64,000 nucleotides of DNA from Rhyacichthys aspro (GCA_036850595.1 CM072166.1:15642758-15706757); one strand, 5' to 3'. Shown: positions 14,016 through 28,370, numbered from the stretch's first letter. The notes: generated by a model not told the origin, from the letters alone. Program-made: numbers and translations.

Positions 14016-15459
14016 CCCACACATACATTCTCTGTTTATTTCCCAAAATAGATGCAGCTTTGTAGGACACAGATCAATGGCTGGCTCGGCAGAGATTGTT
14101 TTCTCGTAGACCTTAGAGATGGCATGTAGGGATTAAAGTTGCTAGCCCGAGAGACAGTACTGAGGGAGGCAGAGCGCTGTAGTGTCTGATAGAGTCCCAA
14201 AGGAGCGAGGGGACCCCCGGTTTAACGAGGAGTACCACTGTGGATGGAAATTCATTACTGCTGCAAATGTGTAAGAATATATCTAACTCAGAAAGACTAG
14301 TGCGTGTGGTTATGTCTAGGCTGGTATTATATAGTGCAACCGATATAAACATCTCTTAATAATAGCTTCCCCAGAATATCAACATGATCACTGCTAGCAG
14401 CTTGGGCAAAAACTCCTCAATGGAAACAAGTGGAACGTTTTTATTCATGTTTGGACAAAACCAGATGTGGACTAACACTAAACCACAGACAGACAACCCG
14501 AGTTGAGAATACACTTTCTGCTTGTTGCATTAAGAGCATTTTCTGTCACAATAGTGCACTATAAACCACAATAGACACATTAAAATATACTAAATACTAA
14601 TCTTAGCTTTTAAATAAAGAACAGTCCAAGAAAAAAAATCCTACATTGTTCTCCTGTGGGTTATTCCAGAAATAGTAACAAAAAAGAGGAAAAAAGTCTT
14701 ACTGGACAATATCAAAATGTATTATTGTCAATCTTTGATCTTAGTGGTTGGTAAAGTTTATTAGAGATTAAAATTGCGACTGTAAAGTGACTGCTTTTCC
14801 ACTTAATTTGTGACCAAAGAGCTCGAATTCACCCAATGCCTTGGCTAAGCCTAGCCTTAAGCCTGCTCCAAATCAGGCTAAACTGCTAGAACAAGTTTCC
14901 ATGGTGACTGACCGTCAATCTCAATGAGGGTGTTTCATGGAAAAGAAATCACAGCAAAATGAGACAGACTTCTCCAAATAAGCCCAAAATATCATATTAT
15001 GTAGCTTCATGGAATACCCCTAAGGCATACACCAGGTTTAAACTTTTACATTCCTTATAAAACATTAAATTTTTTTTGAACTTGTCACATTATGTACAAT
15101 CACTCATTATGTTTCCATCAGCACTATTTTGGTTTTATTTTTTTTGCCAGCCTGTGTATGTTTTTTAGCTTTTCCTTCACTTTAGAGATACAGAATCACA
15201 CTGGGATGTTCAGCGTGGTGTGTATTTGCGTTGTCATGTCGTGTTAGCCGGCACTGCCTTGGGGGTCCACTGTGACATTTAGACGAGGCGTCGGAGTAGA
15301 GCCCCCCTGTTGATCTGTTCGATCTGCCGTGCTGTTTAGGTCTCAGGCCTTCACCTGGACAACACTGATGCCTCCGCAGAGAGTGCTTCGGAAATAGCAA
15401 TGCATTCAGTACAAGATATTAGAGGGAACATTTGATTTCACTGGAAACAGGGAGTCTTA

Positions 15460-15960
15460 AATATGAAATAAAGATTTAAAAAATAGAAAAAAAGAGAAAG
15501 TGATAACAATTCAAAATTATGATTTAAGAAAGGAATAGATATAAAGAGATATAAAAAGTGAAACTGTGAGATACAGAATAATTCCTATTAAAAGGTCATT
15601 TTTGAGATGACACAAGTCAATATAATGAGACAAAAAGTTGAGATTTTATAATAAAACTTCAAATTGATGAAACAAGAAAGGCTTGACTATGGCATTATAA
15701 GTAAATCATGAGATAGAAAAAGTTGTAAATATATTTATGACTTTTGTACAATTTTGTCAATATATAATGAGTATGAAACAAAAACTAGATTAAGACATGT
15801 ACTCATCACTCTGAGATAAAAACTATAATTCAGAAAGTTGTAATTGTAAGATAAAAATAAATGTGTGCGAAAAGAAGTTGAGATAGAAAGTTCAAATTAT
15901 GCCATAAAAAGCTAATTACGAAGAAAAGGAAAAAAAACAAGTGGAAAGATGAGATTTTAG
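15460..15960. repeat. A-rich degenerate GAGATAAAAAGT-type repeat
   Basis: About 500 bases of poorly conserved repeats built from GAGATA, AAAAAGTTGAGAT, AATTATG and GTCAATATAATGAG words. This matches the look of common fish AT-rich minisatellites. No coding potential. Confidence 0.55.
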
Positions 15961-16049
15961 AATGTTAAAGCTGCTCTTTGCAGAAACCGAGTTCACACCA
16001 GTGCAGCCTAATTTGAGATCTGTAACACTGAACTCCCAATTTGGATTAG

Positions 16050-16370
16050 CATCACGCTGAACTGTCAAAGGTCGTCCCCTTGGACTTCCTCTTTCATTCT
16101 CAGCTCTTTACGACAGCCCTGTAAAAAATGTAACAAAGTGGCCTTCGGCTCTCATTTGTGCACAGATCACTCATTAGGGGCTCCATTAGTGTCTCGCGTC
16201 GTGTGATCCCAGTGAATTAGCTGCAATCAAGCCGTCTCACCGATGCTAATCTGACACAACTTAACGGGGTTAGCCTAGCCGCTGCTGGCACTCCAATTAA
16301 GAGCCGTGTGAGTCACTTAAACAGCCAGCTGCCATTCACCAGACAATTACTCACCGCTCTGAGGACTGGG
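16050..16370. promoter_or_regulatory. Candidate conserved non-coding block
   Basis: Complex, repeat-free and GC-richer than its neighbours, with CTCATTAGGGGC, GTGAATTAGCTGCAATCA, GATGCTAATCTGAC, CCAATTAAGAGCC and CAGACAATTACTC homeodomain-like sites, plus a CAGCTG E-box at 16327. Followed by a T16 run. A function as an enhancer is inference. Confidence 0.25.
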
Positions 16371-17619
16371 ATGACTTGCACGTTTCTTTTTTTTTTTTTT
16401 TTGCGTTGCTGTGTAACTGTACCCAGCCTCTACAGTACCAGTTAATGGTCATACAACATGATCTCATTTCTCATTTTCAAGGTCCATTGGCTGTTTAATT
16501 GTTCATCGGAAACCACTCTGTAGATAATGTTCCTAATTGCAGCATATATCTAGTCATAGTTTATCAAAAAAGCAGAAAACTGGATCATTCTTCACACTAC
16601 AGCAACACAAGACAAATATGCTACTACATACTATATCCGTAAGCATGAGAATAAACCTGTTTCAAAGCACATTGTAACCAGTTTGGGGTCATGACTTAGG
16701 GACGCTCCCATTGGCTGGTTGGTTTGTTAAAAGAATGGCTGCCAAATAAACAGAGAAAGTGTCTTTTCCAGCACTGGCTATGTCTGCCTAGAATCAGTGT
16801 AAGCAAACATAGCCATGTACAGATAATTGTAAAGATGGGGTGAATCTATAGAAAGACAATCTGAGTTTCATCCAAGAAAAACTGAAAATTGGTAGTACAA
16901 GTGCCATATTTGTTTGTTCAAAATGTAGCATAACATGAAAATGTTAACACAGGTCTAGGAAACACTGAACATGCATTCTAGCCATGGTATAATTTGCTAT
17001 CATCATCTCTAAGACATTAGAATTTAATTCTATATTGACAATTCTGGCTGATACAGCACAAAACTATATCATACATATATCGTAATTTTTTTTACTGTCA
17101 TTGGCCAAGACATTTAGACAAATATATTAACATTGCCTTGTGGAATTAAACTTTCTACTGGCTAATAAGAATTTCTATTTTAGCCTTTAATTGTACATTG
17201 CACTTTTGGTATATTTTGTAAATGTAGTCTTCTCTAAAGTAGCTACTTTGAAATGACAGTGTAAAATAAAATGTTAACCATCCCATATTTGTTCCCAGGT
17301 TGTGCTTCCTTAAGTTTTATACCCTATTTAAACCCCCTATGGATTAACTGTATATGCTGCGTCACATCTCAATGACACTAGGAACCTAAGTTTATCTCAT
17401 ATTTAATATATTGTACAGTGCAATGCTGCAGATTAATGTAACAGGCCAAAAGAGCTCACCCATCGACGCCAAATTCAACATAGGCATTAATATCGGACTA
17501 ATCTTACTTCAAACATTACAAAATTCCTGTTTAAAGATGGCAAAATGAATTACCTCAAGTATAAAAACACCTCACCACACTCTCAAACTACAAAGAAAAG
17601 CAATACTACACTTATGTCT

Positions 17620-17830
17620 CTCTTAGCGGCTATTAGCCAACTGCCGGTATTTACCCAGTGTCCATTAGATGTGATCGTTAGCCTGTCTGGCTAATTAGCA
17701 TTCCCCAGTCGGCTCTTTGAGTCTGGTATTAGAGTGTGTGATGCACCAGTCGCTGTAATGCACATTTAAGCCCGGCGGACATTTGTGTTAAGCTTAGCGA
17801 CCATTAGCTGCATTGCTAATGACACGAGCT
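17620..17830. promoter_or_regulatory. Candidate conserved non-coding block with ATTAGC motifs
   Basis: Five ATTAG-containing words (GCTATTAGCC, CCATTAGATG, GCTAATTAGCATT, GTATTAGAG, CCATTAGCTGC) occur within 200 bases of otherwise complex, GC-richer sequence. It is either a homeodomain-binding cluster or a decayed fish TTAGC repeat. Confidence 0.25.
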
Positions 17831-18559
17831 GTGACACTTGTGTTGAGGCTGGTTTTAGTGCCTACGTGGTCTCTGACATCAAGACTTGCACTGTCATGGA
17901 GCAAAACACTTCATTCAAGAGCAAGATTATAAAGGAATATAGGTTTGTGTTGTTTTGGAGAATGTTTGTCGAACAGTTTTTGCTCAAAATTGATCATTTA
18001 AGCAGTTTCTGCACAGTGGACGTGTATGATGTAAAAATATGTAAGCAGCCCTTGCCTTTATTTTACTCCAGAAATCACAGATTCTTACTTTCACTTTACA
18101 AATCATCAACAAAATCACAGTATTAACCTGTAGTTTTGCTCTATCGTGCAGTATTTTAGTGTTAGATCACTTGTTTAAACACACTGTACTAAGTTGTAAC
18201 TTACTAAAAAAATAGTTGGGTGATAAAGTATGAAACTCTTGCCATTTAGTATCCTTACTAATTTATAACAGTATATTTACAGTATAGTGATGTATTTTAG
18301 AAAGCAGTTATGTAAAATGTTGGTGTAAATTTACAGCCGTTTTATCACAAGCACTATGTTCAGTTTAACAAGGCTGCAATTTACTGCCTGCTTATGCAAA
18401 ATTAACACCTGTGAGTCATTGAAACCTCCCTCACATTTTCAGATGCATCCTTTTTTTATTTCTTTATTTCATCAAAACAATAACTTTTGCGTAAATGACT
18501 TTATTTTCCGGTCAATATGTTTGTTTGAATAAAGGACGGAGAAATTGTAATAATTTATA

Positions 18560-18790
18560 TCTCATTCCACCATGTACCATTTAGTCTAACTATAGCAACT
18601 ATTTTACAGTAAATTATCACAATTAAAAAAATATATAGCAAGTAACTGTAAATAAAGGCATAACAACGACATTACAATTCCTATTACTTTATTGCAAATT
18701 GCAGTAATCAACCATGAATCCATGTTACAGTGGGTTTATGGGGCATTTTGCAGTTTTTTACTATAAAATATAGCAGTAACAGTGCTAAAA
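18560..18790. repeat. Dispersed TTTTACAGTAA-type repeat, copy 2
   Basis: It contains TATTTTACAGTAAATTA, AGTAACTGTAAATAAAGG, GCAGTAATCAACCATGAATCC and TTTTTTACTATAAAATATAG. The vocabulary is shared with 5860-6400 and 38690-39065. Confidence 0.5.
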
Positions 18791-20712
18791 GAAGTTGTTC
18801 CTGAAGTTAGAGGAAGGCTGTCAATAGAAAATAAAATCTTGCTTATTGCATAATGTAGCATGAACAGTAATGGTGAGTGCTTTTGGAGGTGACTGTATGC
18901 CACTGACTCCTGCTTTGACGCCTATGGACAGTTAGCACCATGTGTCTATCTGCTTTCTATAAAATGGAAATAATTTTATTGACAGAAGATAAGTGTGCTT
19001 TCTTTTGTCTTTTGTCTTTGAGTGAGTGAAGTACTCCTACTCGAGGCTCCGTCTCTCCACAACTCCGAGGTTTTGTTTGTTTCCTATTGTTTGGATTTTC
19101 CTCCTCTGCTGAGTCCTTTCCTCCACTCGCTGCATCCATCTTTCTTTCCATGCACTCCTATTTTTTTCCCCTGGCACTTTCTGGTGTTCCCTCATTACGG
19201 GGGCTGCCCACGGCTACTGCTCACTGCTGCTCATGGATTAGACATGTGCTGGCGCTGCATGTCTGTTCGGGAATCTATAGGATGGGGTAGATAGTATGAC
19301 TCACAATTGGACAAATCCTTCATTAAATACAGACTTTTGCTGTCCGTTCATGTTAGGAGAAGAGATTTGTCTTAGGTTTCATCTTATTGGCAATAACTGC
19401 TGCACTGGGATTTTCCATTTACTATAATTTGTGCATGGCTTTGTATAAGGAGCCAGCAGTTTTGTTAAAGGAGTTTTTTATATTTATACTTAAACAGTAA
19501 TGTTTAAATAACGTCAGCAATATGGCTGTCACAGATTTGCTATGGGGTTTTTTTTTTAAGTGTTTCATTTGACTGAATTTACAAAATGAAATACTTCAAA
19601 AACAACAATCCAAACAAGGACACTTAATGTGTATGTAACCACTCAATGTCTTTTATTAACTTTACATATAAACAACTACTGTTATCTAATGTTTAGTTAT
19701 GTGTCTTTTAATTACATTTTAAAAAAATTACATTAAAAAGTAGATATTACTTCAGTGTAGTAATATGTTTTGCAATGCATGAATTAGAGATGTGCACTGG
19801 TATCTGTTAACATCTGTTATTTTATGTATCTGTTAGCATGTAAAAGAAGGATAGTGTTGTTTTGTATAGTGTCCAGCTGTCATCTGACACGTTTCCATGT
19901 TCAAAACTAACACAATGTCTTATTAACATGTTTGTGTTCATGTGGAAATATTATGTTACTGCAGTTATTCCTTCCTTCCTGCTGCCATATGATATAAAAA
20001 TATGGGCCCGCTAAAAGGCATGTACATTTTAATTCCTTCTTTATATCTCAATCCAAAGATAGTTGCTGCTTTCGAGGCCTGCGATTGGTCAGGCCCTTTT
20101 CAGACACACGGCATTAGCGCTGCATCAGTGCGTGTGTGTGTTTGCATAATCACAGCCATATGTGCGCCACACATTCCTGTACTGTACATAACATCAACAC
20201 ACTCACAGCTCCCGATGCCCAAACACATCGCCATAGAAACAGGACCCCGGCCAATTAGAAGGAGCTGGCTTGTCGGGAGCGTAAACATTTTCTTTGTTGT
20301 CATGGAGAAGTGGTCAGTGTTTGTATGGAGCGTATTTGTTCTGAATTTTTTGGATGGGGGGACTTTAGATGCAAAGCCCAAGAGGCAGTGAGACGGGCCA
20401 AAAAAAGTTAGTCTGGGGCTCGGAATCGAAAGAATACCAGCAACTTACTCTCAGTGTGGTGTGCATTTGGGTTGAAGAATGCCTCTGGTTCTCAAACATT
20501 TCACACCGTACCACTGAAAATAATTGTCTACCTTAGTAGTCTTTATGACAAAAAAATACACAAGTCGAGCACTTTGTAAGCATATTTAGAATAGTTTAAA
20601 CAGTGGAACTTTTATTGCTGTGCAAGAAGGTAGTATGTGCTATGTACATGACTTATTTTTTATTCAAATGCTGTTGAATACTTTGAAGTTACATTTGCGC
20701 GCCTCAGCCAAG

Positions 20713-20929
20713 TGTAGTGCAGTGTAGTATTTTATGGCATAGTATAATACAGTATAGCATAGTGTAATACTGTATAGTGTAGTGTTGTATGGTATAGCAC
20801 GACATAGTATAATAAAGTACAGCAAAGTATGGTATGATCATAGTATAGTATAGTATAGTATAGTATAGTACAGTATAGTACACGGTATAGTATAGTATGG
20901 TATGGTATGGTATGGTATGGTATAGTAGT
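20713..20929. repeat. (TAGTA)n pentanucleotide tract, partly decayed
   Basis: The core at 20841-20880 is uninterrupted or nearly uninterrupted TAGTA, followed by a GTATG-variant run at 20895-20924. The flanks keep decayed versions. The long tyrosine/isoleucine-rich open frame on the minus strand is a product of this repeat, not a gene. A weaker second patch of the same motif lies at about 21322-21460. Confidence 0.9.
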
Positions 20930-21321
20930 AACAGGAGAGGAATAGTAACAGGAAAGGACAGGACAGTACTATATACAGTATTGTATTTAATAGTACAATG
21001 CCGGAGTGAATTTTTATGGCAACAGTTACAATAAGAAAAATGTCTATTAAGTTTTGCGTTGTGCTGCAAGATCTCATACAGGTACATTATTAGTAAAGAA
21101 ATCATGTTATAACTTGTTGAAAAGAGATTATTTGTTAAAAACATACTCATGCATTTAACTTTTGACTGCAGTAATAAGGCAGGTTTTGTAGTTACAGCAA
21201 ATTACACTCCAAGATATAGAGAATAGAACATAATATAACCATGTTTTCAAAAAAAAAGAAAAAAAAAAGACTGTACTGCACTTTGCCTTAACATTTTAGA
21301 ACAATATTAAAAATAATAAAG

Positions 21322-21460
21322 TATAGAATAGCATCATATAGGATAGTAAAGTAGTATAGTATGGTATAGCCTCCTCCAAACACTTAGTATGGTGTAGATT
21401 AGCGTAATATATTACACTGTAGTATTGTATTGCATAGCGCTGTGTACCATAGTACAGCCA
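21322..21460. repeat. Second, decayed TAGTA-type tract
   Basis: Repeated AGTATAG, GTATGGTATAG and related words occur about 400 bases after the main tract, separated by non-repetitive sequence and an A-rich run. It probably expanded from the same seed. Confidence 0.7.
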
Positions 21461-24400
21461 GCCTTCCTTTTATAATTATATGTTTAATGGTTTTTAAAGA
21501 CCACTAAAGATGGCTAGCGTACCACCAGTAATACCCCTACCACAGATTCAGATCAACATCTCTCGACTCCACATGTTGTGGACTGTAGAGCTTGTGGTTT
21601 GGCGCATAGATCGTGTGTAGAGGTTATTTGGGGCTGCCATTCAACCGTTTGTTCTCGTACTTGGTATTTTTCTTCGAACTTTGTGGAATAGAGCAGCTGT
21701 CGGTCAAACAACACAGACCTGGGATTTTTGTAAAGCTACACAAAAACTTTAAAGTCAAGCTGCACTTAACATCTCCGGGCATTCTTTGAGATTGGCAGAG
21801 CTTTCAGAGTGACTGGCGTATTTGGGCTTTTTTCGCTGTCTCACTCATACCTCGCTCTGCCATTTCTGGGAAGCCACTGTTGCCTATAGCCTTGGCTTAT
21901 TTGCTTTGTATAATGGGCTGCTCAGTGCCAGAGGACTGGGTTGGCTGGGATGACAGACCAAAAGAGAGGAGAAAGGGCTGTGGAAGAGAGAGGCAACTGC
22001 TGCTGTTCTGGGTGTACTGTTCCACAGGCTTTAATTGGATACAGTGTGTGTGGTTTTGGCAATTGGGATTGGCTATATGTTGAAGTATTACAGCAATAGA
22101 GCAATATAAGATTAAATACATTTTGTTTTTTTGTTTTTTTAGTCACACTAGGCAAACCGTTCTGTGCCCAGGCCTGAAACGCTCCTAAAGTCTGGTTTGT
22201 TTGGCTGATATGAGTGCTCCTATCTGTGCTTTAGAATGGAACACAGGTTCTAGATCAGGGGATGGAAGGATGCACAGATCTGCAAGTGTTCCTACAGAAT
22301 GGAGTAATCAGCTAAATTCAAATTGGAATTCCATGGATATGTCTAATAAATAAATATGTGCAGCAGCCTCCGCACAATCACAGCACAATTAAATATAGAA
22401 TATGTGATTTATTTTTTTCTTTCATGTAAAGAAACATGTTTATTCCTCTAATAACACACTGTCATAGGGGTCATCTGTGAAAATTATTTATTTTTAAGGC
22501 TTTTAATAGATGAGAATGTTTAGTACATACTGGGTCTTTGTCCAATCACATGCTTGCTCACTGAATAAGAAGCTCTCTATTGGTCTAAACCATTGGCAAC
22601 AAGAAAGTAACAGGTACCAAGCAAAGTGAAAGAAAAATGAAATACTAGCAATGCATTCACGCACTGTTTAATGAACTGGAGATACAAAATTCACTTTAAA
22701 TTAAGACACCAATACAAAATGACCTCCTTATTGACAGGTGTGAACATACTAACCTGTAAGTGTCATAATGTTATGGCTGTTTGGAAAAATACACATGTTG
22801 GACAAAACCCATTTGTATTTGACAAGTCAACCACATGGCATTGTGCTTGGACAAAAAACCAACAAGCACATTAAACCCTGCTGCTCGCATAGTTTGAGGT
22901 TAGTATAAGTTCCACAACAAACGTATGAATCATAATTGTGGACAATATGACAGCATATCCATACAGTTATACCATTAACAGTGCCATAGCCTCTAGGATC
23001 TGTTGTTTGGCTTAATATCAAATGACAGTCCCTATTATATAAACCATATAAACACTTAATATGTCTATGTCATAATGTATGTAATATGTATAAGGCTTCC
23101 TTTGTAAACAAATAGTCACTAGTTTTCAATTATATGGCCATAACTGCCACATCAATCCTAACACTGTGCAATGCATGGCACCCCATTTCCACCACCTCCT
23201 CAGCTCCTAGGGAATACCTGGCCTGTGCTGTCTTAAACACAATATCACCTGTATAGCTCTACCAATTTAGATATATATATTTTTTTAAATTTTAATTCTT
23301 GATAGTGTCTCATCTTTTCAACAAGAATGGATACAGTTTGCTCTCTCCAAGTCCTCTTCGGATAACGCAGAAATCAAGTCACATTTGATTGCCGAGTGGT
23401 AAATCAGCAGTGTTACTTCAGGCCGTTGAGGCTGCTGAGTGTCCATAAAGAAGAGCCGGCTCGCTGTAGCATCCCATCTGCAGCAAACCGGTGGGAGAAA
23501 GACTTATTATGATCATCACTGGTGCTAAAGTGCATTTAAAATGTGCAGAAAGATTTAATGGCGCTCTGGAGAAGTACTTGTGAATGGGCATGGAGTGTCA
23601 GTAACAGCTTTGGACTATATGTGATATCCCTCAATGTAGAAAGTGTTCTAGTTAAGTACAATAGCTTGAAAATTACCACTAGGGCAAAAAACGACACATT
23701 TTAGCCAGCGTAAAATCAGACTTATAGCTTGTAGATTGCCATTAGCTGAGAAAATGAATGAATATGTAACATATACATTACACATTCAATTTAATGATAT
23801 GAAAACTGATTTTTAGAAACAGCATACCATAATCTAAGCTGTGTTCTCTCTGCTTTGGGTTTAACAAAATCCTATTAACTAATTCTTTACTTGAAAATGA
23901 TAACGTTGCTAGCCTTTTAGTTACAACTTTCAAATAGTTGTAGCCCCATAATGGCATCAAAGTCAATCTCCAACATTGCACTTCTCTGTGGAACATAAAA
24001 TGGAGCCTCACTTTGATCTCATGGACATTTTTACAGCTACTGTCACTGTCACGAGGCTCTCATTCCACCATATACTAAACACGTGACAGTCCAGGGCTGT
24101 GGTGTCGTCGTGCATGCATATCCACCTGCAACATACTACGGTAACGTTACATTAGACAGCCAATGACCAGTGTTATTAGATCCTGCTGTGAGTTCGTTGG
24201 TTCACTGGAGGATTTATCCATTAGCAGGGATGTGCGGTCAGGGGACCATCATGAGAATCATGAGAAGTGGAAGAAAACACAATCATAAAAATGCATATAT
24301 TTCTTCACTAATTTGTGCCATTAGTTGTATGTAATTTAGATTTTTAAACTGCGGTAAACCTGCGTATTCAAGGAGTGCCTAACGTCTGAGTGCACGGCCT

Positions 24401-26439
24401 TATGATTTAGCTTGAGTGCTAGCATTAGCCTCGAGCCAATAAACCAATAAACTGGGCAAAGACACTTTCAAATTATCTGGCTTTTCATAGTCTATAGGTT
24501 CTGTCTGCCTCAATGAAGGGGGCGTGTTTCCTGCTATTTCTTGTCTTGGTGTTTAGAATAAGTGCAAAAAACAAGAGGAAAAAGTAACTGCTGACTTAAT
24601 TTCAAAGTTAAGTCTTAAAACGGGACTTTTAATCAAAATGGGACATGATAAATAATGGAAGACCAATACTGGAGATAAAGAGTGGGTCAAACGATTGGAA
24701 AGAAGGCAACTCACTTTTGTATGAGTTAATTGTGTTATGTTTAGAGTTTAGATATTGAAAGTTAGTGAACCGTGGGTGTTTGGTAAACAGTGACCGGGTT
24801 TAGCTCTGCTTCTGTAATCTTTATGAATGGACTTGTTGGAAGAATTAGTGCAAACAAAAGCTGAACACTATCAACACATTTTAAATTGAAATCTGTTTTT
24901 TTTTTACACACCACTGTATACTTTTTGACCCACTAGTCTTTTTCTGGCTTACACTTGCCCCCTAAAAAAATCTAATATTTTGGATGCCGTTTCTATAGCG
25001 ATACATTTTGAAAAAAGTACCACCAATAATGTACTCCGAATAGACTCTCATAATGGTCACAGAAACATGGCTAATATTGCTTGCTGACAGCTGCTAACAT
25101 TTTAGTTGGAAGTTTCAGCTTTATGCTTTTGGAAAGTTTTTGTTCGTTTGGCCCATCGTAATATCCCATGGGAAAGAATGTGAGTGTAATGGTCGGCCAT
25201 AGATGACAAAACAATTAATTAGTCGTGGAAAAATTGTACATTGTGGCTTTTAATGTGGTCGTTGGTCACACAGCACAACACAGTCAAACAAACAAAGATT
25301 GTCTATAAAAGTTTTTAACAAAGACAGAAATTTTGGACAGTAAATCTTGCTTCGGCAATACTAAATAGTTTTATAGTGTATGGGTAAGCTAGATGGCTGT
25401 GTAAATAAACATATGCTAACGACGTAACCCATTCTCTTTTTGCAAGACTGAAGCCCAGTTAATCACATCAAAACACTTGCTCATATAAACTCCACTCAAG
25501 TCTGTTCTCAAGTTCTGACCAGAGTTGAGTTGTACTGCACTGGAACACAATTGACCTCTCTAATTGTGTGACAGACATCATGCAGATCGTAACTGATTCA
25601 AGCTGAATAGCAGATTTATGCAACTATGTGCACTACTCAACACAATTAAATTAAAACGAGAACAAGCTGTTTTTACCCAGGAGCCATTGTGACCTTAAAT
25701 GCTGCCAAAAAATGTGAATGTTTTAAGTGCAATATTTTAACTTCTTTTGTGCAATTTTAGGGAGTCATACAATAGCTGATAGGCCTTTTTAAACAGTACT
25801 TTTAACTGATTAAATATATAGGTTTGTATTGGCGGCAAGAGAATAGTATGTTGTTGTTCTGAAAGCATATAGATCAATTAGAAAAGTGGAAATTTGAAAA
25901 TAATAGTGTAGTTAGATGTAGAAGTAGAGTAAGTATATAATATTTTACATATTATATATATATTTTGATGCTTTTGCGATGAAAGCTGTTTTGTATTTTG
26001 AGAATGTTGTCTGCATGTGTCAATGTGCATGGGTAGGTGTTTCAGTGTTATTGGGCAATTAGTTTTTGCCATTTGTAGATTTAATTCTGACCCGCAACAT
26101 AACAGGAGGGTGGGGAAAAAAACAAAAACTGCCCATCTTCAGAGGTCTGTTGTGTCCAGGCCTAGTCATAATATTTTGGCTGATCCCGGTAAGCCATAAA
26201 AGGAAAGACTTGTTCTATTTGAGCAATGATTGAACGGAATGTAGTCTGTTTTTGTTCTCAACTGGCCCCAACTCAATTATTTTAATAAGTATAAACATAT
26301 TTAATTCGCTCCTTTTTATGAAATATTTCCATGTTTTCCTAAAGTTAATTGCTTTGGTTGTTTCCCGGCTTAATGCACCACAGATTTGGTCCCTAATATG
26401 TTTGTTTTCAACATGAACACGGAAGTCTGAACAACCGCT

Positions 26440-26660
26440 TTCTCCTGTGTTTGTACATGTGCGTGTCGTCCCCGCATTAGCCGAGTCGTGCCGTCTCGTT
26501 GTTAGCGCTGATTGCTAATTAGCGATCGCTGGATACTAGCGCTGTATCTTACACATAGACTTCCTGTACGTGCGTGTAGACTCCGGTAGCGTGACTTGCC
26601 TCGTATTAGCCCGTGATTACTTCTGGGGGTAGATTTACTTCATTGATAAACCTGACCTCC
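26440..26660. promoter_or_regulatory. Candidate conserved non-coding block, CpG-rich with GCTAATTAGC
   Basis: Unusually many CpG sites for this intron, a perfect palindrome GCTAATTAGC (26514-26523) directly followed by GATCGC, and further CATTAGCC and TATTAGCCC words. The CpG density suggests either protection from methylation or recent insertion. Confidence 0.25.
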
Positions 26661-28370
26661 TGTTAATCATGCTGACTCTGGCTCCACAACGCATTTTTCT
26701 TTGCATATTCCATTCACTTCCTTTCTCTGCATGTTCTCCATAGGGCTTTCTCGAGCTTTTATCTTGTATCTGGCTGACCTCTAGCTAACCTGTCGATACA
26801 GCGCGAGGTGTGTTTTACTCTTCTCTGTCCCTCGGGGATGGAGGGCTGATTTCTTTGCTGTGGCATTTAGCTGGAGTTCCTGCAGCATTTGTGTATTTTT
26901 AGCCTGATGCCAATTTCTGTGAATGGATGGAGCTTATGAATGAAAAGCCAAGGATTGAGACCGACAGTCCAAGTGTAATTATTGTGAAGTGAATAGCTGC
27001 CTGACCTCTGACCCCACTCATCTCTCTTTGTCTTCTCGCAGCCTTTGTGTATTTTGTGGCAGGTCATTTAGGGCTTTGAAATGTCTCACTGTTGAAGTAT
27101 CAGCCATTGCATTTGTGTCTCTTTAGAAAAGCGATAAAAAATGAATGAAGGAATGCTAATGGCATTTTGGGACCAAGATAACAATACTCATGGGTATTGT
27201 ACTTGTTTGACCCTCTCAGGTACTGCCATGCAAGTACAATTCTCAGTAAACTCTCAATGTAGTTCATAAATATTACATATCTGCATTATCTAATGGCACA
27301 GTTGTAGGTAATTGTTCTAAAAAAGCAGTAATGTTAACTTTTTTATTTCATTAGAAGTGATAGAACTGAATATGCTGATTAGATCTGTTTATTTCCAAAA
27401 TTTACTCAAAATGTTCTCGCCAGAAACCACTGTCTCTACTCACTGGAAGTTGATTTGGAAATTATTTTACTTTTTTATTTTTTTCCGATTTTGGAATAAA
27501 TAAATGTAATTGGTCCTATGGCATTTAAACTTCAACTGACCCATATTCAAGTGTGCTCAAAGTCATAACTTTAAAGGGTGCTGGTACGCATCCTTGGTGC
27601 ACGCCACATGAAAGTAAACATTACAAGCATCTGCACTAAAGTTCACTCAAAGCAAAGCAAACTGATAAATGACTCAGGCCTCGTTTGTCGTCTGTATCCC
27701 TTCATTATTTTCATCAGCACTTTTATTGTCACTGTCAGTATTGTCGTTTTACAGCTGGCCCATCTCTCTTAATATATTTAATGCAATTTGTACAGTGTTC
27801 ACCTTCACTGTTAAAACTCACTGTCACACACTGACATCGTATATCTCTGTCAATTAGGATGACAGATGCGCTTCACTGTCCTCTGTGGCAGACACACACA
27901 TCTGCTAAGTCCAGGCCTCGCAGCACTTCCCGTACACAGGTGCTCATTGTGTTTAATAGGCACTCCATGTGTTCGTCCAAGATGTATTAATTCTAGTATT
28001 TATTATCTCTAACTACAACTACAATTGATGATGGGCCTTCAGAACAATGTGAAAGACACTGGTCATCATAAAATTAGGTTTGCAACCACTAAGTGATCAT
28101 TTGTGTTCTCTGAAGAAACAAAGCCATGAAGCAGCACTTTTATGAAGCGCTCTGACATGATTATTTTTATACAGTCCTAATATATGCATACAAAAGCATA
28201 AATGTGCTACAGCTACCCACAATGCATACAAACCAGTGTTGTTTTGCATCCAAAAATGAAACAAAAACAACTCAAACTAAATCAACAAATAAAAATGAAA
28301 AGAAAAAGAACAGAGACGAAATTCAATCGAAAGGAGGAACGAGCAGGATGAGTATATTGTATATTTGTCA

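Larger units (their letters stand above)
20486..21555. mobile_element. Possible DNA-transposon-like element interrupted by pentanucleotide repeat
   Basis: The left edge reads GGTTCTCAAACATTTCACAC then CGTACCACTGAAAATAATTG. The right edge reads GCGTACCACCAGTAATACCC then CTACCACAGATTCAGATC. The outer ends are imperfect inverted repeats (GGTTCTCAAA against TTCAGATC-type ends), and both edges carry GTACCAC motifs, a pattern I know from dispersed fish repeats. Between them lies the TAGTA-type tract. The boundaries and the single-element reading are inference. Confidence 0.4.

Noticed and set aside
20704..21150. 148-codon minus-strand open frame
   Set aside because: It is the translation of the TAGTA microsatellite (YYTILYYT-like) and has no gene structure.
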